The notes beneath the pieces were generated by a model. That model did no database searches, was not told the DNA's origin, and was given only the letters and a program-made list of their open reading frames with translations. Shown here one piece after another: positions 18,938 through 26,228 of a DNA stretch of 64,000 nt. Each line of letters starts with the position of its first letter. Within the stretch, counting starts at the first letter, position 1. The translations under genes were made by a program, and so were the position numbers. Source of the DNA: an uncultured Lachnospiraceae bacterium (GTDB lineage Bacteria; Bacillota; Clostridia; Lachnospirales; Lachnospiraceae); assembly GCA_910588125.1 (NCBI GenBank), contig CAJUPI010000008.1, positions 1-64,000 of the forward strand, in the 5' to 3' direction.

Positions 18938-21417
18938 AATATCCCCTTTCTTCCCACATCCAGATCTTTATCAAACAGGCTCAGTTGGCGGCCGCCATCC
19001 CAGTCCTTTTGTCTCTGTTTCGTCTGCTCACGCAGGATGATATCCTCTGAAATCTGCCCGACAAACGGCGACAGTTCTCCGGACCCTGTCAGAATCAGCT
19101 CTTCCTTGGCCCGGGTCATCGCTACATAGAGAAGTCTTCTTTCCTCTTGTATATCCGTTTCCCCGCCCTTATATTCCAGAGGAATCGTTCCCGCCCGAAG
19201 GCCGCTGAGAAAAATCACAGGAAATTCCAGTCCCTTGGAGCCATGCATAGTCATCAGGGTCACGGCATCGGAAGTATAATGCTTCCCGCCCCAACGTTTT
19301 AAATCACTCTCTTTTCCAAAGGCCAGCGCTGTCAGCATCTCTTCCATGGTTTTATAAAACACTGCCATGGCCGTTAACTTTTCCATCGCCTGATTTTCCG
19401 AAAACCCCATATCCTTTCGCCAGGAATTCCATATGCTTTGCGGCTTTCCCCGCCGGCATAAGCTTTTGTATTTATCTGCCAGAACCGGATACGCACACTG
19501 GGAAAGATCTGCCTTTTCTACATGCCACAAGAGCTTAAGGCACAGAGCCTGTGACAGATAATCCTCCGGATTCATCAGGTTTCTAAAAAATCCGATGCTT
19601 CCCCGGACAATATCTTCATCCAAAAATTCCTCCCGGCCTGTCACCACATAAGGAATCCCTTCTTTTTTCAGACATGTCTCCAAAAGCTCTGACTGACGAT
19701 GCGTGCGATAAAGAACAGCAATTTCGCCAAAGCTTCTGGGTATCCGCTCGTTCAAAGAAGCATAACCCTCCTGGATATCAAGCATGTCGATCCCGCCAAT
19801 CTGTCGGTTGATTTCCTTGGCAATAAAAATTGCTTCGTTTTTTGCATCCCGGCTCTGTATCAGACGGACAGGAAACCCGGATGGCTTTACCGGCAGCAAA
19901 ACGCCTGGGACTTTTGGAGGGAATCCTTTATCTATTTCCGGAGTCTTTAGCCCACCATCATTTTTCAGTACTTCCATGGATGCTGTTAGGATCTCCGGAG
20001 AGGAACGATAATTTTTCTGCAAATATATGACTTCTGTCGGTTCCTCCTGGCAAAAACGATCAAAGCTTTTGTCATCAGCTCCCCGAAAGCCATAAATCGC
20101 CTGATCCGGATCCCCGATAATGAACAACTCTTTGCCGCCCTTGCTCCAGCTCTCGATCAGGCGGTATTGCAAAGGGCTGATATCCTGAAATTCATCGACC
20201 AGGAGATAGGGAAAGGGTAACGGCTTCTTCTCTGCCAGTTCTAAGGCCCGAATAAGAAGATCAGCAAAATCCAGGGCTGAGAGGGTTGACAGGCGATCCT
20301 GATACCGTTTTAAAGCCCTATCCAGCTCTGAACATTCGGGTGACTTCCCGACGCTATCCGGCTTCCCGGGAATTATCTCTTTGTTTTCTTGGAAAGCATT
20401 CCACTTTGCCTGCGCTTTTTCTGTCTTTTTCTGAGATATCTTTTGCCGCAGCGTTTTTACATTTTCTTTGATTCCCAGTTCTTTTGCCACGTCCCGTACA
20501 AGCTCTTGTATCATGCTTTCTTCTGCCAGTGTATAATGCTCCTGGGCGGCTTTTAACAATTCATTACAAATACTGTGGAAGGTTCCGATACGTACTTTTC
20601 TGGCAATATGCCTTTTGCCCAATTGATTTTCCAGGCGAATTCGCATTTCTTCCGCCGCTTTATTGGTAAAGGTAACTGCTGTTATTTGTCCCGGTTTTAC
20701 CCGGCGGTTTTGCAATAAATAGAGGATTCGGGAGACAAGCGTCTTCGTCTTGCCCGTTCCCGGTCCGGCAATCACAGCGATTCTAGGTGATGCAGAACAG
20801 ACAGCCAAAAGCTGCTCTTTATTTAAAGCAGCGGCAGTTTCCTTCAGTATTTTCCCATCGCTTGTCTCTTTCTCGTTGTTTTCCTTTAAAACCGCCAATA
20901 TATTCGATTCTTTATTGACCGGCGACGGAACCTTTTCTCCTCCCCAGCCAAACATACTCATCTGTCCTTCCATAGATTCCAGCTCTGATGGTTCAAACAG
21001 CTGAATTATGCCATATTCCCCATCAAAGCCCGGGAACCGCCGCACTTCACCCTGCCTCAGCCGCCTTATGCCCTCACCAATCTGATATCCAAACGATCGC
21101 TGAATTTCTTCTATGGATCGCTTTCGCAAAATAGAAAACTCTGTCCCCAGGCAAGCCAGCATTTCCCCATACTTGTGCTGGACCTTTACACTGGCAGCTG
21201 TACTGCCAATGGATGACGCGATCACCTCAGGAAGCGGCACCAGGCTTTCAAAAGCAGCAGCCCCCGAACGTGTATACCCCTCCTTTCGGTCAGCCAGCTG
21301 CTCGATTCGATGAGAAACTCCCAGAGTAAGCTTTTTTCCACAAACTGGGCACTTTCCTTGGTGTTTTTCCGCCTCATAAGGGCTTAAACATAAATGGCAT
21401 TTCCCGATGGCCGTCAT
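18934..21417 (-). CDS. Zinc-finger (EndoQ C-terminal) plus UvrD/PcrA-type helicase
   Basis: Read from ATG 21417, an 827-residue protein. Residues 1-160 look like the C-terminal third of endonuclease Q (KCHLC and CPVC zinc cysteines 7, 10, 23, 26, then LGVSHRIEQLADR). A superfamily 1A helicase follows: GPGTGKT (218-224), LLVDEFQD, GDPDQAIYGFRG, NYRSSPEI, TMHGSKGLEFPVIFL and LYVAMTRAKEEL. All helicase motifs are present, so it should be an active 3'-5' translocase. The upstream ORF supplies the missing PHP nuclease part but is one base out of frame. Downstream it is coupled to the SIR2 gene. A GAGGAGGG sequence lies 11 bases before the ATG, so independent translation is possible. Confidence 0.9.
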   Translation of the reverse strand: MTAIGKCHLCLSPYEAEKHQGKCPVCGKKLTLGVSHRIEQLADRKEGYTRSGAAAFESLVPLPEVIASSIGSTAASVKVQHKYGEMLACLGTEFSILRKRSIEEIQRSFGYQIGEGIRRLRQGEVRRFPGFDGEYGIIQLFEPSELESMEGQMSMFGWGGEKVPSPVNKESNILAVLKENNEKETSDGKILKETAAALNKEQLLAVCSASPRIAVIAGPGTGKTKTLVSRILYLLQNRRVKPGQITAVTFTNKAAEEMRIRLENQLGKRHIARKVRIGTFHSICNELLKAAQEHYTLAEESMIQELVRDVAKELGIKENVKTLRQKISQKKTEKAQAKWNAFQENKEIIPGKPDSVGKSPECSELDRALKRYQDRLSTLSALDFADLLIRALELAEKKPLPFPYLLVDEFQDISPLQYRLIESWSKGGKELFIIGDPDQAIYGFRGADDKSFDRFCQEEPTEVIYLQKNYRSSPEILTASMEVLKNDGGLKTPEIDKGFPPKVPGVLLPVKPSGFPVRLIQSRDAKNEAIFIAKEINRQIGGIDMLDIQEGYASLNERIPRSFGEIAVLYRTHRQSELLETCLKKEGIPYVVTGREEFLDEDIVRGSIGFFRNLMNPEDYLSQALCLKLLWHVEKADLSQCAYPVLADKYKSLCRRGKPQSIWNSWRKDMGFSENQAMEKLTAMAVFYKTMEEMLTALAFGKESDLKRWGGKHYTSDAVTLMTMHGSKGLEFPVIFLSGLRAGTIPLEYKGGETDIQEERRLLYVAMTRAKEELILTGSGELSPFVGQISEDIILREQTKQRQKDWDGGRQLSLFDKDLDVGRKGIL

Positions 21418-22216
21418 AGTGGTATTTTCCCTCCTCAGGAAAAAATTCAATCGTCCCCACAAGCCCCTGCCCCTTTTGAATTGCCCCATATAAGCCGTCA
21501 TAAGACAACGAAATGTCCAGAAGATTCGCCTCCCGCCCCAGCTTTGCCGGAGAATGGGCATCGGAATTGGAAATCAGCTGGAACCGATCCAGAGCTGACA
21601 ATCGCCAGTTCATCGGCGGATCTGAGGATAGTCCGGTTTCTATGGCATGAACATAAGGCGTCAAATCCCCAAAGCATTCCTCCGCCGTGTCAAATCCGGA
21701 AAAAGCTCCAAACATGGAAAAATGAGGCGTCCAGATATGAGCTGGCACAAAAATTGCATTCGGGCATACTTCTAACGTGATTTCCAACAAATCCCGGCTG
21801 TCCAATCCCAGAATGGGCCTTCCATCCGAATGGATATTTCCGATCATCTCCAATCTCTTAGAAAGCAATTCCGCCTCAAAAAGGCCAGGCAGCAAAATCA
21901 AATTATGGACTTTCCTCACTCGGCCGTTCTTTTTATAAATGGAACTGATTTCTCCGGAAACCACGAACCTGGGAGAAAAATCTTCCTCTCCGATTCTGTC
22001 CTTCCGTTGCAGCTCCTCTTTTAAGCGATATAATCCCGGTTCTGCCGGAACCAGTTTTTCTTGCAGTTCCTGCCGCCATGCCGGATGAGTAAAATCCCCT
22101 GTGCCCAGCAAGTGAATTCCCTTCCGTCTGGACCATAAATCCAGATATTCCGGCACACATTCTTTACTGGTAGCCCGGGAATACCGGGAATGAATATGTA
22201 AATCCGCAATGTACAT
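21374..22216 (-). CDS. EndoQ-like PHP-domain nuclease, N-terminal part (frameshifted)
   Basis: A 280-residue PHP phosphoesterase of the TIGR00375/endonuclease Q type, an enzyme that nicks DNA 5' of deaminated bases. Metal-binding motifs are intact: ADLHIHSRYSRA (residues 4-15), FVVSGEISSIY, FVPAHIWTPHFSMFG and ISNSDAHSP. I chose ATG 22216, preceded by GGTGAG, because MYIADLHIH is the usual start. The frame ends in an unrelated tail after TIEFFPEEGKYHYDGHR. The expected continuation (KCHLC... zinc finger) sits one base out of frame in the next ORF. So this is the front half of an EndoQ-UvrD fusion, or a truncated stand-alone nuclease. Confidence 0.88.
   Translation of the reverse strand: MYIADLHIHSRYSRATSKECVPEYLDLWSRRKGIHLLGTGDFTHPAWRQELQEKLVPAEPGLYRLKEELQRKDRIGEEDFSPRFVVSGEISSIYKKNGRVRKVHNLILLPGLFEAELLSKRLEMIGNIHSDGRPILGLDSRDLLEITLEVCPNAIFVPAHIWTPHFSMFGAFSGFDTAEECFGDLTPYVHAIETGLSSDPPMNWRLSALDRFQLISNSDAHSPAKLGREANLLDISLSYDGLYGAIQKGQGLVGTIEFFPEEGKYHYDGHREMPFMFKPL
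21400..21417 (-). other. Single-base frameshift joining EndoQ and helicase ORFs
   Basis: In the minus-strand sense the bases read CATCGGGAAATGCCAT. Removing one G would turn HRE into HRKC and run the PHP frame straight into KCHLC of the zinc finger. The heptamer GGGAAAT is present but in the wrong phase for classical -1 slippage; the shift needed is +1. Confidence 0.75.
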
Positions 22217-22283
22217 CTCTTGTCTCACCTTTCCTTGCCCACAGAGGGTAATCTTTATCAACCGTAATCTTTCTTTTGTTTTC

Positions 22284-22312
22284 AGTATATCAAAGACGGG
22301 GATTTTCATCAA
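22284..22312 (-). promoter_or_regulatory. Promoter of the EndoQ-UvrD-SIR2 operon
   Basis: -35 TTGATG (22307-22312), 17-base spacer, -10 TATACT (22284-22289), about 65 bases before the nuclease start. Confidence 0.55.
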
Positions 22313-22378
22313 GAGAAACGAGTCATCGGTAAATATTCCGCAAAACATCTCGTTTTTTGCCATTTTTGAAAATTTTGC

Positions 22379-22407
22379 TTGCCAAATCTACAATAATTTG
22401 TTATGAT
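22379..22407 (+). promoter_or_regulatory. rpmB promoter
   Basis: -35 TTGCCA (22379-22384), 17-base spacer, -10 TATGAT (22402-22407), leaving a leader of about 55 bases before rpmB. Confidence 0.55.
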
Positions 22408-22470
22408 ACCTATGTTGTGTTTCCGTATTAGAATCGGCAGCAAAAATCCTGTGGTTAAGGAGGTGCGATC

Positions 22471-22656
22471 ATGGCTAAATGTGCAATTTGCCAAAAGGCT
22501 GCTCACTTCGGCAATAACGTGAGCCATTCCCATAGAAGATCCAATGCGATCTGGAAAGCGAATGTGAAATCTGTCAAGGTTAAAGTCAACGGCGCTGCTA
22601 AAAAGATGTACGTATGTACTTCCTGTCTGCGTTCCGGCTTAGTTGAGAGAGCATAA
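22471..22656 (+). CDS. rpmB: 50S ribosomal protein L28
   Basis: A 61-residue basic protein, the large-subunit protein bL28. MAKCAICQKAAHFGNNVSHSHRRSN is the family start, and two CxxC pairs (CAIC and CTSC) mark the zinc-binding form. AAGGAGG lies eight bases before the ATG. It is monocistronic and is followed by an inverted-repeat element and a separate terminator that also serves the converging gene. Confidence 0.98.
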   Translation: MAKCAICQKAAHFGNNVSHSHRRSNAIWKANVKSVKVKVNGAAKKMYVCTSCLRSGLVERA

Positions 22657-22669
22657 TGAAAATGGATAA

Positions 22670-22770
22670 GGGTGTTGCAAAATAAACCGCTCATCATTTC
22701 TTTTATCTTATGTACGTGAATTCTCCGAACACAAGATAAAGAAACGACAGGCGGTTTATTTTGCAACCCC
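22670..22770. repeat. Inverted-repeat element, copy A
   Basis: A 101-base imperfect palindrome. The ends GGGTGTTGCAAAATAAACCG and the mirror CGGTTTATTTTGCAACCCC pair almost perfectly, and pairing continues inward to about 22713/22730. Read on the minus strand it aligns with copy B at 44257-44357, including the off-centre TTATCTTGTGTTCGG. Weak outer pairing (AAAATG with CATTTT) extends beyond both ends. It lies 14 bases after rpmB. No coding capacity. Confidence 0.8.
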
Positions 22771-22807
22771 TTCATTTTTATGCAAAAAAGCTTATTCTTC
22801 AAAAATA

Positions 22808-22849
22808 TCCGGCAAAATGCACCCGGGCCTTTGCCCGCATTTTGCCGGA
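22808..22849 (-). terminator. Terminator of the yicC-to-gerW operon
   Basis: Perfect 13-base arms TCCGGCAAAATGC and GCATTTTGCCGGA enclose a second GGGC/GCCC stem. A TATTTTTG tract follows on the minus strand, immediately after the 45-residue membrane protein gene. Confidence 0.7.
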
Positions 22850-22867
22850 TTCTTACATACTTTGTTA

Positions 22868-23005
22868 TTAACAACAAAACAAATGATACCCCAACACCAG
22901 ACATCCAATAATAAAAATCAAAGTCGAGAGGGTTTCCGGAATAAACAAGAGAAGCGTCATTCCGATCCCAAAACAAAACAGCATCAGTCCAAAGACCCGC
23001 TTCAT
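22868..23005 (-). CDS. Small membrane protein of 45 residues
   Basis: A short gene with a good ribosome binding site (GGAGG, 5 bases before ATG). The product begins MKRVFGLMLFCFGIG and has two hydrophobic stretches separated by IPETLS, ending HLFCC. It would be a two-pass or hairpin membrane peptide. It is the last gene before the operon terminator and lies 101 bases after gerW, so a sporulation-related or envelope role is possible but only by position. I do not recognise the family. Confidence 0.7.
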   Translation of the reverse strand: MKRVFGLMLFCFGIGMTLLLFIPETLSTLIFIIGCLVLGYHLFCC

Positions 23006-23106
23006 AAAAACCTCCGGCCATATCCTTCTGCTGTCAGTATATGCATCCGCCTCTTATTCCATGCGTAAGTATCTTGTTTCTTCCGTTCTTCTGTCTGGAA
23101 ATCTGG

Positions 23107-23514
23107 CTATTCCGCATCTGAGCCGTTACCGGCAGCCATTTCTTCTGCCGCCTTCATAGCATCCGGAGAAATCTCCTTTTTCTTTCCGTCTGTAAACCTG
23201 CTGACAATATCCGGCACCATGTCCAAAACCTTGGTCACGGCATCCTGCTGTTTGACATTGACCAGACGTGTCACGCCGTTCTGAATCACCAGTACTGCAC
23301 TGGGACTCATTTTAGCGCTCAATCCACCGCCGCCGTTATTTTTTGCATGGTCGGAAAAAGATCCGGCAGCCATCCCACAAGTCACATCTACCAATGGCAG
23401 AATAATGGCATCATCAATCTTTACTGCCTCACCCACCACGGTCTTTGTCGTCACAAACTGATCCATCCCCCTAAACAGAGCTTCTACTGTCGAACTAAAA
23501 TGATTCTCTGACAT
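23107..23514 (-). CDS. gerW: Spore germination protein GerW (YtfJ)
   Basis: A 135-residue GerW/YtfJ family protein, found in the inner spore membrane region of Bacillus and needed for normal germination. VEALFRGMDQFVTTKTVVGE, the glycine-rich HAKNNGGGGLSAKMSPSAVLV and the DMVPDIVSRF end are the characteristic blocks. It follows a DUF2953 gene by 44 bases, the arrangement of Bacillus ytfI-ytfJ, which supports the call. Confidence 0.95.
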   Translation of the reverse strand: MSENHFSSTVEALFRGMDQFVTTKTVVGEAVKIDDAIILPLVDVTCGMAAGSFSDHAKNNGGGGLSAKMSPSAVLVIQNGVTRLVNVKQQDAVTKVLDMVPDIVSRFTDGKKKEISPDAMKAAEEMAAGNGSDAE

Positions 23515-23558
23515 GATCTCTTCCTCCTTCTTGCTCTATCCTTTCTGAATATCCCTTC

Positions 23559-24548
23559 TTATGCTTTCATAAGCTTTTTGACCAAAGCTCTGAAATTCTT
23601 GTCAAACAACATTCGGACTGCCAGGGCAAGCACTGTCCCAATGCGGATTTTCCCCCGTACTCTTACCTCTCCTTCCATCACCGATTCCCCAAACACTGGT
23701 TTTATCTCCAGCCCTTTGGCATACAAAGCATAAAACGGGCTGATATATGTCAATATCTGTCCTGTCCTGGCCGGATCCTCAAATCCAAAACGCACCTGCC
23801 CGGATATCTTTCTCGGAAGTATATGTTTACAAAGCTGTTTCAATTGCTGTTTCAAGAGATAGTACGTACGCCGGTTAGCCGGATCATTGATAAAAGCAAC
23901 CAGGCGCTCTTTTTTCTCCTTTAATTCCAGCAAGCGCTTCCAGAGACGAAGCAATTTCTTTTTCAGTTTATCATAAATCCGCCGGAAAGAGAATCCCCTG
24001 ATTTTTTTTCCTTTCTTTTTTCCCTTTTTTTTATTTCGCCCGGAAATTTTTTTATGTTTCTTGCCCTCAGTGGCATCCGGCTCTTTTGCTTTATCCTCTG
24101 TTTCCGGCTCAGCAGCCCGCTCTTCTTTTGTTTCCGTGGCAGAAGATACGGGAATCTTTGCAGCGGATTCCCTCGCTGGCTGCTTCTGTTCTGGGAACCC
24201 ATCCACCGGATGCCTGTCTTCTTTGGCGGCGCGCTGTTCTTTTTCGTCTCCGGATGCTGCCTTCTCTGCCTTTCCAAAGCTTTTTTCCAGCCGAAACACC
24301 CGGATTCCCAGCACTCTTACCCACAATACCAGCTTCTCTTCATATTTGGCCCCCACTGAAAAACAATGGCAAAACCAATGGATCCCTGCCTGTCCTTTTG
24401 GCGAACCGTCAAAGCTTGCCTGCAAACAATACCGGATCGGAACAAGCAAAACCAGCATAAGCAGCACGAGCAGAAGTCCAACGATTCCCAAAAAAACCAG
24501 TCCGGCAATTTTCAATATTCCCAATACCGTCCATACGGCAGTCAGCAT
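23559..24548 (-). CDS. DUF2953 (YtfI-like) membrane protein
   Basis: A 329-residue protein with one N-terminal membrane segment (about 8-38), then a charged Lys/Glu-rich spacer (about 95-180, with lysine runs such as KKKGKKKGKK). The DUF2953 domain occupies the C-terminal half (QLKQLCKHILPRKISGQVRFGFEDPARTG). Family members neighbour gerW in spore formers and may help deliver or stabilise it; function is otherwise unknown. Its ATG overlaps the preceding gene's stop, so it is translationally coupled. The spacer is longer and more basic than usual. Confidence 0.85.
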   Translation of the reverse strand: MLTAVWTVLGILKIAGLVFLGIVGLLLVLLMLVLLVPIRYCLQASFDGSPKGQAGIHWFCHCFSVGAKYEEKLVLWVRVLGIRVFRLEKSFGKAEKAASGDEKEQRAAKEDRHPVDGFPEQKQPARESAAKIPVSSATETKEERAAEPETEDKAKEPDATEGKKHKKISGRNKKKGKKKGKKIRGFSFRRIYDKLKKKLLRLWKRLLELKEKKERLVAFINDPANRRTYYLLKQQLKQLCKHILPRKISGQVRFGFEDPARTGQILTYISPFYALYAKGLEIKPVFGESVMEGEVRVRGKIRIGTVLALAVRMLFDKNFRALVKKLMKA

Positions 24549-24925
24549 AGCCCACCCCTCATTGTGCTTTTTTTCGGATCTCTCGGTTCCGACAGCATTT
24601 CCGTCTCTGCTTCTCTGTCACGATTTATCAGATCAGCCAACCGAAATCCGCCCGTTTTTTGATACAAATCATCGACAATCTCTCTTGCCACCTCCAGAGC
24701 CTCCCAGTATGTAACTGCGACTCCCAAAAGCAAAATCTCCCGTTCCCGATATGGCGGTATATGCAACATTACGGACGGAATGATTTCAAGAATATTATTC
24801 CCGCTCTCCGGCGGCATAATCACGTAGATCTCCGGTTGCCACTTTTTCTCCCGCAGCCCTTTAAGAATCCCATAGCGTTGCTTTTTTGCTTTCTCTCCCA
24901 TATACAGGTGATCATACCAATTCAT
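24542..24925 (-). CDS. Conserved hypothetical protein, 127 residues
   Basis: I do not recognise a named family. The product is soluble and mixed alpha/beta, starting MNWYDHLYMGEKAKK, with a hydrophobic core region IPSVMLHIPPYREREILLLGVAVTYWEALEVA and a basic end. ATG 24925 was chosen over ATG 24931 because its spacing from GGAG is better; both overlap the stop of the upstream 434-residue gene. The stop overlaps the DUF2953 start. Tight coupling on both sides suggests that it works with these neighbours. Confidence 0.75.
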   Translation of the reverse strand: MNWYDHLYMGEKAKKQRYGILKGLREKKWQPEIYVIMPPESGNNILEIIPSVMLHIPPYREREILLLGVAVTYWEALEVAREIVDDLYQKTGGFRLADLINRDREAETEMLSEPRDPKKSTMRGGLC

Positions 24926-26216
24926 AACCATCCATCTCCATCATCTGCTGCAGCAATTCCATACAGACCGCTCTTTCTGCCAAATCCGTACAGCAATCCA
25001 GACTGTTACGGATATAATTTTGCAGTTCATCCGGTGATTGGAAACGAACCGGCAGATAGGAAAGCGTTGTTGCCATGATCGCCCGGATTACCGGCTTCTG
25101 GCTGGAAGAAAACACAGTCTCCAGCTCGGCAAAAAACGTTGTGGTTACTTCTTCCAAATCTTCCCGGGTGACATGCCCCTGCCTTTTATTCTCTTCCAGA
25201 TCGGCAAAGGTACTTGTAGACATCAGCATATCCACCCGGAAAGCCAAGGGATCCGTCTCTTCTTCCTGACGAAAAGACAGTTGCTGGTACTTTTCAAAAT
25301 ACTCTTCCTGAACTCCCTCCAGCTCTGGCAAATGTGCAAAAAGTTGCTGAGAAATCTCCCGGCTTCCGTTTTCATACTGTCTCCAAAGCCCTTTCAAAAT
25401 AGCAAAGGCAGACGCTTCCTTTGCCGCATCTCTCATAGCCTCCGGGCCAGTCAGACACAAAAGATACAGATCATTTACCATTTCTTCCAGATTGTTGCAG
25501 TATTCTGTCAGATTTAACAGCAGCTCTCCCGCCTCTTTTACCTGAGCGTTTGTTTTCTCGTAGTCCTCTTTTGTCAAATCCCTGAAAGAAAGCTTTTTCA
25601 GGCAGGCGAGAATTTCCTCAAGCCTTCCATAACCGCTGCCGCATCGCTGGGAAAGCTCTATCAGGCTGCCGCATCTTAAAAGATACATCACTTCTTCCAG
25701 CCCCGCATAGTCCGAGCCAATGTAGGACGTCAAGGCATCATGAACCATACTGAAATATTTTTGTCTGGTAAAGCGGATAGGTAACTGCCGGAGAAGCTCA
25801 TGGATCCGCTGATTCTGAACCGTGGTATCTTCTGTCGAAGCCAGATAATGCATCACGTTTCCCACCAAAGTTTCTATTTCTATCTCCGGCTCCGATGAGC
25901 CGTTTACAAAACGCCTTTCTATCCGGTTCAATGCATATTCATAGATTTGGACAGCATCGGAATAGGCCACCACGGTCTCCATCTCCTGCCGGATTTCCCG
26001 GCGAAAATCGTCTATGTTTTCCAAAACCCTGGGATATTCCCCGTCCAGATACCATCCCAGCAATTCCATATAGCGCCGGTCGAACTCTTCCTGCCTGCCT
26101 GTCCCCTGCTCATACTCCAATGGCAGCTCACCAAAATACAAATACATATTCAGCGCCAGCCGGGCCATGGCATAGCCATAAACTACGGAGGCTTTCTTTT
26201 TCCAGTTGCGTACCAT
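24912..26216 (-). CDS. Conserved hypothetical helical protein, 434 residues
   Basis: No domain recognised. The sequence is acidic, predicted almost wholly alpha-helical and without signal or membrane segments. Stretches such as LRQLPIRFTRQKYFSMVHDAL and the repeated EEM/LEE patterns suggest a helical repeat scaffold. It begins 12 bases after cinA with a GGGAGGAAG site and is coupled to the 127-residue gene. Position inside a stable housekeeping operon and good ribosome binding sites argue that it is real. It may be a lineage-specific cytoplasmic protein; no enzymatic motif was found. Confidence 0.8.
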   Translation of the reverse strand: MVRNWKKKASVVYGYAMARLALNMYLYFGELPLEYEQGTGRQEEFDRRYMELLGWYLDGEYPRVLENIDDFRREIRQEMETVVAYSDAVQIYEYALNRIERRFVNGSSEPEIEIETLVGNVMHYLASTEDTTVQNQRIHELLRQLPIRFTRQKYFSMVHDALTSYIGSDYAGLEEVMYLLRCGSLIELSQRCGSGYGRLEEILACLKKLSFRDLTKEDYEKTNAQVKEAGELLLNLTEYCNNLEEMVNDLYLLCLTGPEAMRDAAKEASAFAILKGLWRQYENGSREISQQLFAHLPELEGVQEEYFEKYQQLSFRQEEETDPLAFRVDMLMSTSTFADLEENKRQGHVTREDLEEVTTTFFAELETVFSSSQKPVIRAIMATTLSYLPVRFQSPDELQNYIRNSLDCCTDLAERAVCMELLQQMMEMDGYELV

Positions 26217-26228
26217 TTGTCTTCCTCC

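Noticed and set aside
21400-21410. Programmed -1 frameshift at GGGAAAT
   Set aside because: The heptamer is in the wrong phase and the shift required to restore the fusion is +1.
23990-24060. Poly-T/A tract as a terminator or recombination site
   Set aside because: It encodes the lysine-rich spacer of the DUF2953 protein.
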